Below the pieces are notes generated by a model. The model saw only the letters and a list, made by a program, of their open reading frames with translations. It searched no databases and had not been told where the DNA came from. The translations under genes and the position numbers were made by a program. A stretch of 35,763 nt of DNA from Pseudolabrys sp. (lineage in GTDB: Bacteria > Pseudomonadota > Alphaproteobacteria > Rhizobiales > Xanthobacteraceae): positions 1 to 35,763 of the forward strand of contig JADGGK010000030.1 of NCBI GenBank assembly GCA_019689975.1. Direction: 5' to 3'. Below, piece by piece: positions 1-6,731 of this stretch (positions within the stretch are counted from its first letter, which is position 1; the number at the start of each line of letters is the position of its first letter).

Positions 1-255
1 GATGCCCGACGCGAGGGGCATACCTCAGCGGCGATCGGTACGGCAATGCACAAGATCAAATGCCGCAGCGGCGGCCCCGCGGGCGGCGGTTCTCAGCCGT
101 TCGCCGCCGCGCGCTCGCTGCCGCAGACGATATCGACGGCGCGCGCGACCCCGTCGGCATAGACCTCGCCGAAGAGCACCGCGCCGAACCGGCGCGCCGC
201 GGCGAGCTTCCATTGCCACACCCGGTGCTCGGCGACGTCCGCGGTGCGAATGCCG

Positions 256-831
256 TCAAGCAGATCGCGGATCGCGGCCGTCGAGCACGTGCAGCAGAGT
301 CAAGCCGTCGGCTTCGGCGCGCGGCGTTCCGATCCCAGCGAGCAGACGGCGGCAGCCGTCGTCTTCGGCAGCCGCCGCGGCGAAGACGGCGGCGATGGCC
401 GCCGCCGCGCGCTCCTGAAAGCTTACGACGTGATCGTGCAGCCCGCGCCCCGTTGCCGGCGCAAGCGGATCGCTGGCTTGCGCCGCGAGCTCCGCCGCCT
501 CGTCGGGAAGCAAATCCCGCCTGATCCAGTTCCACAACGGCGCGAGCGACTGGAACGCGATGCGTCCGGGATGCTTGTGGTCCGGCCTATCGTCGACCAG
601 AAACGGCGTGAGCGGGCGGAAGAAGGCTTGCGCGACGCGACCGAGGCGTGCCGCCGGCGCGCCCCCGTTGCGGGCGGACGCGCCCGGCTGATCCGGAACC
701 GGAGGCGGCGCGATGACGGAATCGTCGCCGCCAAGGTCGCGCGCGCATGCTTGGATGAGCAGCGCGCGCGCCTGCGGGGGCAAGTCGCGCAGGAAATGCT
801 GAAGCCGTTCGATGGTGCCCGCGCCCGGCAT
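256..831 (-). CDS. Conserved hypothetical protein, apparently truncated
   Basis: The frame encodes 191 residues. I recall a Rhizobiales family of unknown function with the same layout: an N-terminal helix about leucine-rich repression of length ('LRDLPPQARALL', residues 13-24), then 'FFRPLTPFLVDD' (about 70-81), 'HPGRIAFQSLAPLWNW' (about 86-101) and 'GIGTPRAEAD' (about 165-174). Family members as I remember them continue well beyond this last block, whereas this frame stops some 20 residues after it. A different minus-strand frame stays open and protein-like from about 300 down to a stop at 93-95, which suggests a frameshift or decay at the 3' end. It lies 80 bp downstream of the glycine-zipper lipoprotein gene and may be read with it. 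Function unknown; the ATG at 831 is the only early start. Confidence 0.55.
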   Translation of the reverse strand: MPGAGTIERLQHFLRDLPPQARALLIQACARDLGGDDSVIAPPPVPDQPGASARNGGAPAARLGRVAQAFFRPLTPFLVDDRPDHKHPGRIAFQSLAPLWNWIRRDLLPDEAAELAAQASDPLAPATGRGLHDHVVSFQERAAAAIAAVFAAAAAEDDGCRRLLAGIGTPRAEADGLTLLHVLDGRDPRSA

Positions 832-911
832 GGCCGGCTTCGCCCCGCTTCGAGCCGAGCAGGATTGATAACCGCGCCGGCGTTAAGAAGCTGTTAAGCA
901 TGCGCGCCCGC

Positions 912-1400
912 TCAGCCGAGCGGCGTCCAGCTTCCGTCGGGGTTGCGGCAGGCGGTGCCGCGGGCGGTCTCGGGCCGGCCGTCGATATAGATCGTGTGCG
1001 TATAGGAGCGGCAACGCCGACCATCGTCGTCGTAATATGGTCCCGGAACCACCGTGCCGTAGCGGCCGGTTTGCGGATTGCGCCAGGACACCGGTGCGCC
1101 GGGCGCGCCGTCGTTGAGCGCGGCAAGCTGCGCGGCATAGGCGCGCTGCCTGTCCTCCTCGTCCATGGCCGCGCCGATCCGATTGCCGATCAGCGCGCCG
1201 AGGCCGGCGCCGACGACCGCGCCGGTCACGTGCGCGGCGGTGCCGCCGCCGATCTGCGAGCCGATCAGCGCGCCGCCCAAGGCGCCGAGCAGGGTGCCGG
1301 TATTTTCCTTCGGCCCCGGACCATAGGGATCGCCGCTGCCGGCGCAGGCGGCGAGCGCAAGCGTCAGCAGGAACACGGCGGCGCATCGGCTGGTGGACAT
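912..1400 (-). CDS. Glycine-zipper 2TM lipoprotein (17 kDa surface antigen type)
   Basis: This 162-residue protein is probably an outer-membrane-associated lipoprotein. The N-terminus is a lipoprotein signal with lipobox LAAC and lipidated Cys19. A glycine-zipper segment at about residues 36-75 has repeated GxxxG steps ('GALGGALIGSQIGGG', 'GAVVGAGLGALIGNRIGAAM'), typical of the Rickettsia 17-kDa antigen / 2TM fold. The C-terminal part (about 100-162) carries a WRNPQTGRYGTV block followed by a conserved CRSYTHTIYIDGRPE region and ends NPDGSWTPLG, as in other family members. The start at 1400 is preferred over a longer frame because GGAGG sits 6 nt upstream and the signal peptide begins there. 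The gene is 87 bp downstream of the histidine kinase gene and in the same direction. Confidence 0.85.
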   Translation of the reverse strand: MSTSRCAAVFLLTLALAACAGSGDPYGPGPKENTGTLLGALGGALIGSQIGGGTAAHVTGAVVGAGLGALIGNRIGAAMDEEDRQRAYAAQLAALNDGAPGAPVSWRNPQTGRYGTVVPGPYYDDDGRRCRSYTHTIYIDGRPETARGTACRNPDGSWTPLG

Positions 1401-1487
1401 GTCGACCTCCGCGAACAGGGCCGGCACGGACCGGCCCGCGCCGCCGGCGCAACGTGAGGCAAGGATTCGGGCAAAAGTCCGGCGCAT

Positions 1488-2861
1488 TCAGGCCGCCGGC
1501 AGCACGAGTTCGGCGCGCAGGCCGCCGAGCGGCGCCGCGCCGAGCGCGAGGCCGCCGCCGTAGAGCTTGGCAAGTTCGGTGACGATCGACAGGCCGAGCC
1601 CGGAACCCGGCTTGGTCTCGTCGAGCCGGCGCCCCCGCTTGGCGACCTGCTCGCGTTCCGCCGGCGACAGCCCGCGACCGTCGTCGTCGATGACGATGCG
1701 CACGGTGCCTTGGCCGCCGGCCTGCGGCGGCTGCCGCGCGACTTCGATCGCCACGCGCGAGACCGCCCATTTGCACGCGTTGTCGACGAGATTGCCGACC
1801 ATTTCCTCGAGATCGGGACGCTCGCCGCGGAAGCGCGCCGCGGCGTCGGCGTGCAGCTCGATGGCGATGCCTTTGTCGCGATGGATCTTTTCCATCGTGC
1901 GGGCGAGCGCGGCGACCACCGGGGCGACCTCGGTGACCGTCCCGATCACCTTCGTGCGTGCCGACAACCGGGCGCGCTCGAGGTGCCGCGCGACCTGGTC
2001 GCGCATGATCGCCGCCTGCTCGAGAACCTTCGCCGCAAGCGGATCGGCGCCGCGGGCGGTGGCCTCGTTGACGATGACCGACAGCGGCGTCTTGAGCGCG
2101 TGCGCGAGATTGCCCACATGCGTGCGCGCGCGCTCCACGATCTCCTTGTTGGCGTCGATCAACGCATTCGTCTCGCGCACGAGCGGCGCGATTTCTTCCG
2201 GAAAGTCGCCGCTCAGCCGCTCGGCGGTGCCGGCGCGAATGGCGGCGAGGCCGCGGGTGATCCGCTTGAGCGGGGCAAGCCCGAATCGCACCTGGAACAT
2301 GGTGGTGAGCAGCAGCACGGCCGCGAGCAGGCCGAAGGTGAGCATCAGCGCCTCGTCGAAGGCATGGGTCTCGTCCGTGATCTCGGCGGCATCGCCGGCG
2401 ATCGCGACGAGATAGTGGCCGTCCTCGCCGAGGTCGATGGTGCGCTCGACGACGCGCAGCTTCTGATCCTCCGGGCCGTTGACATAGCCTTCGCGCGAGC
2501 CGCCCGCGTCCGCCGGCACGCCTTGATCTTCCAGATGCGGCAGGCCGCCGTCCCACAGCGAACGCGAGGAGCGCACTTCATGTTTGTCGGGATCGAGCCG
2601 CGTCACCTGCCAGTACCAGCCCGACAAAGGCAGCTCGAACAACGGTTCGCTCAGCGACTGGGGAAATTTTTCGCCCGGCTCCTCGGGCGAAGAAAGATCG
2701 GCCACCAGCGTGCGCAGATAGACCCCGAGCCGCCGGTCGAAAGCGCGCTCGACAGCCTGCCGATAAAGCGAGGAAAGGACGATGCCGGTGATGACGAGAA
2801 TGACGGCGGTCCAGGCGGCGGCCGATAGGAACAGACGCAGCGCAAGCGAGTTGGCGCGCAT
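1488..2861 (-). CDS. feuQ: Sensor histidine kinase, FeuQ-like
   Basis: A 457-residue inner-membrane kinase that would autophosphorylate and pass phosphate to the adjacent FeuP-like regulator. TM1 spans about residues 9-32, a periplasmic sensor region runs to about 168, and TM2 spans about 171-190. A HAMP-like linker (about 190-245) leads to the H-box 'NLAHALKTP' with phospho-acceptor His254. The N-box is 'NLVDNACKW' (357-365), the G1 box 'DDDGRG' (392-397) and the G2 box 'GSGLGLSI' (419-426). Length and layout match PhoQ/FeuQ kinases of Rhizobiales. The ATG lies 3 nt after the regulator's stop codon, so the pair should be translationally linked. In Sinorhizobium FeuPQ controls genes including the cyclic glucan exporter; whether targets are the same here cannot be told from the sequence. 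Confidence 0.88.
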   Translation of the reverse strand: MRANSLALRLFLSAAAWTAVILVITGIVLSSLYRQAVERAFDRRLGVYLRTLVADLSSPEEPGEKFPQSLSEPLFELPLSGWYWQVTRLDPDKHEVRSSRSLWDGGLPHLEDQGVPADAGGSREGYVNGPEDQKLRVVERTIDLGEDGHYLVAIAGDAAEITDETHAFDEALMLTFGLLAAVLLLTTMFQVRFGLAPLKRITRGLAAIRAGTAERLSGDFPEEIAPLVRETNALIDANKEIVERARTHVGNLAHALKTPLSVIVNEATARGADPLAAKVLEQAAIMRDQVARHLERARLSARTKVIGTVTEVAPVVAALARTMEKIHRDKGIAIELHADAAARFRGERPDLEEMVGNLVDNACKWAVSRVAIEVARQPPQAGGQGTVRIVIDDDGRGLSPAEREQVAKRGRRLDETKPGSGLGLSIVTELAKLYGGGLALGAAPLGGLRAELVLPAA

Positions 2862-2864
2862 CGC

Positions 2865-3533
2865 TCAGCGCGCTTCCGGCGGCGAGAGCAGATAGCCGAG
2901 GCCGCGCACGGTCTGGATGATGTCGACGCCGAGCTTCTTGCGAATGCGGCCGATGAAGACCTCGATCGTGTTCGAATCGCGGTCGAAATTCTGGTCGTAC
3001 AGATGCTCGACCAGTTCGGTACGGGACACCACGCGTCCGCTGTGGTGCATGAGATAGGCGAGCAGCCGGTATTCGTGCGAGGTGAGCTTGACGGGATTGC
3101 CATCCACGGATACGCGACCGGTGCGCGTGTCGAGCCGCACCGGTCCGCAGTTGAACTCGCTCTTGGCATGGCCGGTCGAACGGCGCAGCAGCGCGCGCAC
3201 GCGCGCCAGCACTTCCTCGAGATGGAACGGCTTGGCCACATAATCGTCGGCGCCGGCGTCGAAGCCCTGCACCTTGTCGCTCCATCGGTCGCGCGCCGTC
3301 AGCATCAGCACCGGCATGGAGCGACCGGCGCGCCGCCACGCCTCCAGCACCGAGATGCCGTCCATCTTGGGCAGGCCGATATCGAGAATGACCGCGTCGT
3401 AGGGTTCGCTTTCGCCGAGATAATGCCCTTCTTCGCCGTCGAACGCGCGGTCGACGACATAACCGGCATCGGTCAGCGCGGCGGTGAGCTGCCGGTTGAG
3501 ATCGGGATCGTCCTCGACGACGAGGAGGCGCAA
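2865..3533 (-). CDS. feuP: OmpR-family response regulator, FeuP-like
   Basis: This 222-residue regulator has a receiver domain (residues 1-115) with acidic pocket 'EDD' (7-9), phosphorylation site Asp51 in 'ILDIGLPKMDG', a conserved Thr79 and Lys101 in 'VAKPFH'. A winged-helix DNA-binding domain follows (about 125-218), ending 'TVRGLGYLLSPP', with the OmpR signatures 'LTSHEYRLLAYLM' and 'DSNTIEVFIGRIRKKLG'. The stretch 'FDGEEGHYLGESEPYDAVILD' closely resembles rhizobial FeuP proteins as I remember them, which is why this name is used over PhoP. It is transcribed between the PepSY-type gene (15 bp upstream) and feuQ (3 bp downstream). Confidence 0.9.
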   Translation of the reverse strand: MRLLVVEDDPDLNRQLTAALTDAGYVVDRAFDGEEGHYLGESEPYDAVILDIGLPKMDGISVLEAWRRAGRSMPVLMLTARDRWSDKVQGFDAGADDYVAKPFHLEEVLARVRALLRRSTGHAKSEFNCGPVRLDTRTGRVSVDGNPVKLTSHEYRLLAYLMHHSGRVVSRTELVEHLYDQNFDRDSNTIEVFIGRIRKKLGVDIIQTVRGLGYLLSPPEAR

Positions 3534-3548
3534 GGCGTTCGTCTCCGC

Positions 3549-3866
3549 TCAGCGGCCGATATGATACTCGCTGGTCACGGCGTCAACGGTCGCGTTGACC
3601 ACTTTGCCACTGCTGCCGAGCAGAGTCAGCACATAGACCAGCCGGTCGTCGCGATGGCACAAGCGGGCGCGGATCACTTCCGAACGCTGGCGATGCTCGC
3701 GCAGAATCCTCAAGGCCTGCGCGAGCGGGATGGCACGCCGGGCGGCCACCGCCGCGCGCTGCTCGGCCTTGGTGAGACAGGACGGGCGCGGCGCTTCCGC
3801 GGCGGCGGCCGGACCGGCCAACAGGCCGCACATGAGGACGATCATCAGGCGTCGGCAGACCGGCAT
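3549..3866 (-). CDS. Small secreted PepSY-type protein upstream of feuP (possible FeuN counterpart)
   Basis: The protein has 105 residues. It carries a signal peptide (residues 1 to about 24, ending 'AGPAAAAEA') and a mature domain with PepSY-like features: helix 'LTKAEQRAAVAARRAIPLAQALRILR', then strand pattern 'EVIRARLCHRDDRLVYVLTLLG' and 'GKVVNATVDAVTSEYHIGR'. Two cysteines (in 'PSCL' and 'RLCH') could pair. PepSY domains often inhibit or modulate a partner. In Sinorhizobium the small periplasmic protein FeuN, encoded just before feuPQ, restrains the kinase; the same place and export signal make that the leading inference here. A second ATG at 3845 also leaves a usable signal peptide. Neither start has a clear Shine-Dalgarno sequence, so the start is uncertain. 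Confidence 0.75.
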   Translation of the reverse strand: MPVCRRLMIVLMCGLLAGPAAAAEAPRPSCLTKAEQRAAVAARRAIPLAQALRILREHRQRSEVIRARLCHRDDRLVYVLTLLGSSGKVVNATVDAVTSEYHIGR

Positions 3867-3927
3867 AGGCGGGGTGTTAACGGCGCGCCGGTGAACGCAG
3901 GCTGAATGCCCGCGATCCGCGGCAGGG

Positions 3928-4614
3928 TCAGCCATCGGTCGGGAAACCCTCGAACGAGGCATAAGAATCAAGCGGTTCGCGCGGCGAGCGCCAGGAATTG
4001 ATGGGCGCGGTTTCGTCGGCATAGCCGAGCGCCATGCCGGAATAGATCATCAAATTGTCGGGAAGTTTGAGGAAGGCGCGCACGGTCTTGTGGAACGACA
4101 CCCAGGCCTGCTGCGGGCAGGTGTGCAGGCCATGCCCGCGCGCGACCAATGCCACCGTCTGCAGGAAGCCGCCGATATCCGCCCACTGTGCCGGCCCGTG
4201 GGCCTTCTCGCGCGCGAAGAATAGCGCCACCGGCGCGCCGAAGAACTCATAGTTCCGCGCATATTGCCGGTAGCGCGCCGGCCTGTCCTCGCGCGCGACG
4301 CCGATCGAGCGGTAGAGCATCTCGCCGACCTCGAAGCGGCGGCTGCGGTAGGGCTCGGTCAGCGGTTCGGGATAGATGACGTATTCCGCCCCCTCGCCTT
4401 TGGGCAATTCGGTGGCCATGCGCGGGGCGAGCAGCGCCTTAAGCTCCTCCACCCGCTTGCCGGCCAGGGCATAGACGCGCCACGGCTGCATGTTGCCGGC
4501 CGATGGCGCGCGCGCCGCGCGCGCGAGAATGTCGCGGACGACGGCTTCGGGAACGGGGGTGGGCAGGAAGGCGCGGCAGGAATAGCGCGAGGCAACGGCT
4601 TCGAACACGTGCAT
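3928..4614 (-). CDS. Nitroreductase family protein
   Basis: This 228-residue cytoplasmic flavoprotein belongs to the nitroreductase superfamily, whose members use FMN and NAD(P)H to reduce nitroaromatics, quinones or similar acceptors. Recognisable parts are the N-terminal 'SRYSCRAFLPTPVP' FMN-contact block (residues 9-22), 'RAPSAGNMQPWRVYAL' (about 36-51), a central helix 'DIGGFLQTVALVARGHGLHTC' and the C-terminal 'SGMALGYADETAPINSWRSPREPLDSY' block. The substrate cannot be deduced. The start at 4614 has GGAGC 9 nt upstream and begins exactly at the domain; a longer frame to 4794 overlaps the holin gene and is not supported. It sits 29 bp downstream of the GTA lysis genes but looks like an ordinary chromosomal gene. 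Confidence 0.9.
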   Translation of the reverse strand: MHVFEAVASRYSCRAFLPTPVPEAVVRDILARAARAPSAGNMQPWRVYALAGKRVEELKALLAPRMATELPKGEGAEYVIYPEPLTEPYRSRRFEVGEMLYRSIGVAREDRPARYRQYARNYEFFGAPVALFFAREKAHGPAQWADIGGFLQTVALVARGHGLHTCPQQAWVSFHKTVRAFLKLPDNLMIYSGMALGYADETAPINSWRSPREPLDSYASFEGFPTDG

Positions 4615-4643
4615 GGATGGAGCTCCGCGAAAGGCCGCGGAAC

Positions 4644-5048
4644 TTACTTCCTCGCCAGGATCTGCGCCACCTTCTCCAGGCTGCGGCCGCCGAAATAGGC
4701 GCCGAGCACGATCGTCGCCCATTGCGCGACGTCGCCGGACAAGGGCTCGGTGGTGCCGAGCCCCAGCACCTTGTCCCATACGACCACCTTCCACGCATAG
4801 GCGACGAAGGCGAAGGCGAAGAGCGGGCGCGGCAGCGCCGTCAGCAGGCGCCCCTGTTCGGCGATCAGCGCCTGCGTGGCGAGCGCGCGCTCGCGTGCTT
4901 CCACCGCGAGCTCGCGCGCGGCAAGGTCGGCGGCGATCTTTTCGCTCGCATTGTCGGCGGCAAGCCGCGCGCGATAAGCCTCGAGCGCGGCCTGTGCGAA
5001 AGGGCCGCCGAGCAGACGACCGAGCCAGGCAAGGATGCGCGCGAGCAT
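4644..5048 (-). CDS. GTA-type 3TM holin family protein
   Basis: A 134-residue protein with an N-terminal amphipathic segment, a charged helical part rich in Ala, Glu and Arg (about residues 21-65), then the pattern 'LPRPLFAFAFVAYAWKVVVWD' (about 72-92) and a last hydrophobic segment 'QWATIVLGAYFGGRSLEKV' (about 110-128). The 'LPRP' entry into the membrane and the terminal 'YFGGR' match the GTA holin 3TM family. The inferred role is a membrane pore that lets the muramidase next door reach the wall to release particles. Its ATG overlaps the stop of the upstream small membrane protein (TAATG), indicating translational coupling. It is the last gene of the minus-strand GTA array. Confidence 0.78.
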   Translation of the reverse strand: MLARILAWLGRLLGGPFAQAALEAYRARLAADNASEKIAADLAARELAVEARERALATQALIAEQGRLLTALPRPLFAFAFVAYAWKVVVWDKVLGLGTTEPLSGDVAQWATIVLGAYFGGRSLEKVAQILARK

Positions 5049-5287
5049 TACCCGCCCCGCTGCGGCTTGCCGGCCGTGCGCCGGCGCGCGAGCTCGGTGA
5101 TCAGCCCGATCGCGATCACGTAATAGGGGACGTATTGCGGCTGCAGCGCCGCCTGCAGCGCGCCGGTGAGATCGCGATCGGCGGCGGTGGCCTCGAGCGC
5201 CGCCAGCACGAAGCCGAACAGCGCCACCATGCGCGCCCATGCGATGGTGAGCGAATGCTTGAACCATGCCTTGATTTTCGTCCACAT
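5048..5287 (-). CDS. Small membrane protein of the lysis cassette
   Basis: The product has 79 residues and two likely membrane segments (about 13-34, 'LTIAWARMVALFGFVLAALEA', and about 51-66, 'YVPYYVIAIGLITELA'), with a basic C-terminus 'RRRTAGKPQRGG'. No named family is recognised. It sits between the muramidase and the 3TM holin and is coupled to the latter by a TAATG overlap. A second holin subunit or a holin regulator is a reasonable inference from location and topology only. GGAG lies about 10 nt before the ATG. GTA lysis regions in other Rhizobiales often carry a comparable short membrane ORF, but I cannot confirm homology. Confidence 0.65.
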   Translation of the reverse strand: MWTKIKAWFKHSLTIAWARMVALFGFVLAALEATAADRDLTGALQAALQPQYVPYYVIAIGLITELARRRTAGKPQRGG

Positions 5288-5301
5288 CGTCCCTTCTCCG
5301 T

Positions 5302-5835
5302 TCAGGCTTGTGCCGTTTGCCGGGCCATCGCGAGCGCCGCCGCCTTGACCTCGCCGACGCGGCGGCCCCAGCCTCGGCCGAAGACCGGCCAGGTCTTTAG
5401 CGAGCGCAGGAAACGCAGACGCTCGTCGCAGATCGCCTCGATCAGCGCGGCGGCATCGGCGCCGCGCGCCGCGATGACGACGGCGTCGGTGACCGCGCCG
5501 GCCTGCTCCGCCAGCCCGAGGGCGCGCCGCAGCGCCCTGCCGGCGCGGCCGATGCCGGAATTGACCCCATAGTCGAAGACGGCATAGTCGAGCCCGGCGG
5601 CGAGTTCCTCGCAGCGCAATGCGTCCCAGTAATGCGCGCGGTAGATCGCCGCGGCCTCCTCGCGCCGCATTTCCTTGACGTCGGACGGCGTGGCGTCGGG
5701 ATTCACGTAGCGCCGATAGTCGGCGATGGTGATGCCGAAATTGGTCGGGCCTCCGGGGTCGGCCGGATGATTGGTATAGCCGCCTTCGTGCACGAGCAGC
5801 AGGGCAAGGCAGGAGTCGAAGCCTGACGCGGCCAT
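5302..5835 (-). CDS. GH108 N-acetylmuramidase (endolysin)
   Basis: A 177-residue peptidoglycan hydrolase that cleaves the glycan backbone. The N-terminus has the glycoside hydrolase family 108 signature 'HEGGYTNHPADPGGPTNFGI', with the catalytic Glu17 in 'EGGY'. The C-terminal half (about 90-165) corresponds to the predicted peptidoglycan-binding 3 domain, including 'DYGVNSGIGRAGRALRRALGL' and 'ICDERLRFLRSLKTWPVFGRGWGRRV'. There is no signal peptide, so export would need the neighbouring holin. The start at 5835 is chosen because GGAG lies 7 nt before it and the domain begins at once; the frame extends further upstream without protein character. It lies 79 bp after the DUF2793 gene. Confidence 0.92.
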   Translation of the reverse strand: MAASGFDSCLALLLVHEGGYTNHPADPGGPTNFGITIADYRRYVNPDATPSDVKEMRREEAAAIYRAHYWDALRCEELAAGLDYAVFDYGVNSGIGRAGRALRRALGLAEQAGAVTDAVVIAARGADAAALIEAICDERLRFLRSLKTWPVFGRGWGRRVGEVKAAALAMARQTAQA

Positions 5836-5914
5836 GCGATCGCTCCGTTTATCGCTTATCGCTCTGTGCGAGGTGCGCCCGGCGCGGTGGCGACCGACGA
5901 GGGTGCCCGCGCGC

Positions 5915-6619
5915 TCACGCGCTCGGCGCGCTCGTCTCGATGAAATAGACGACGAGGCGCACCTTGCCGCCGGTGAAACTGCCGCCATTGGCGGTGATGC
6001 GGACCCTGGTATCGGCATAGAACGCGGTCGGGCCGATGACCCCGACATTGGTCGCGCCCGGCGCCGTGCCAAGGAGATCGCCGAATTTGCCCGGCTCGCC
6101 CGCAATGCCCACGGCATAGGAGGCGGCGCCGGTGATGGCGAGCGTCGTGCGCGCGGCAACGCCGAGCACGATCGCGCGATCGGGGATGAAGGCGGGGTCG
6201 GCGGTTTCGGCAAAAGCCCCGGCAAGCGACAGCTCCTCCTCCTTGGCGCGAAGCGTCACGCGCCCCCCATGCGCGGTGAGCGCGATGCCGTCGCGCCAGA
6301 CGCCGTCCTCGTAGGTGACGGTCAGCCGCTCCGCCTTGACCCAGGCCTTGAGACCCGAGACCGGCGCCAGGCGCAGCCAGCCGCCGCCGCTGAACAGCGC
6401 GATCTGCCCGTCCCATCCGCTCCAGGCGCCGCTCGCGCCGGCGGCGGGGATGTAGCAGGCGCCGTCGGCGGGCGCCTCCGGCGGCGCGGCGAGCGTGCGG
6501 CTCTCGACGCAGAGCTGAAGCAGCGCGTCGATGAGCGCGAGCGCCTCATTGTGGGTGACGTGCTTCTGCGCCTGCGCGGCTTCGATCGCCGGCAGGGCGA
6601 AACGCGGCGTGGCGGTCAT
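5915..6619 (-). CDS. DUF2793 domain protein (phage/GTA tail-associated)
   Basis: The product has 234 residues. The first ~95 residues show the DUF2793 pattern: 'RFALPAIEAAQAQKHVTHNEALALIDALLQL' (split here as 6-18 and 19-36), then 'PPEAPADGACYI' and 'GAWSGWDGQIALFSGGGWLRLAP'. The remainder (about 110-234) is a beta-rich region with Gly-rich turns ending 'SFTGGKVRLVVYFIETSAPSA', compatible with a tail-fibre or adhesin end domain. DUF2793 proteins are regularly encoded next to the GTA host-specificity gene. An accessory fibre or carbohydrate-binding role is inference. The gene starts 112 bp after the megatron gene. A longer frame up to 6922 would overlap that gene and is rejected. Confidence 0.88.
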   Translation of the reverse strand: MTATPRFALPAIEAAQAQKHVTHNEALALIDALLQLCVESRTLAAPPEAPADGACYIPAAGASGAWSGWDGQIALFSGGGWLRLAPVSGLKAWVKAERLTVTYEDGVWRDGIALTAHGGRVTLRAKEEELSLAGAFAETADPAFIPDRAIVLGVAARTTLAITGAASYAVGIAGEPGKFGDLLGTAPGATNVGVIGPTAFYADTRVRITANGGSFTGGKVRLVVYFIETSAPSA

Positions 6620-6731
6620 GGATCGTCTCCCGAATGTCGAAGGCGCGGTTGCCGGCTCGCACGCGGGAACTCCGACATGCGCGCTCGAGCCTGCCCCGCG
6701 CGGCGGCGGCGCGACGCGGATCCTGCGACAC

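Noticed and set aside
4622-4645. Terminator hairpin after the holin gene (TCCGCG / CGCGGA)
   Set aside because: Six-base GC stem without a T-tract on either strand and overlapping the nitroreductase ribosome site; such stems are frequent by chance here.
5302-6225. 307-residue version of the muramidase with a long N-terminal extension
   Set aside because: The extension is Arg/Ser/Pro-rich and overlaps the DUF2793 gene in another frame; the GH108 domain and a ribosome site start at 5835.
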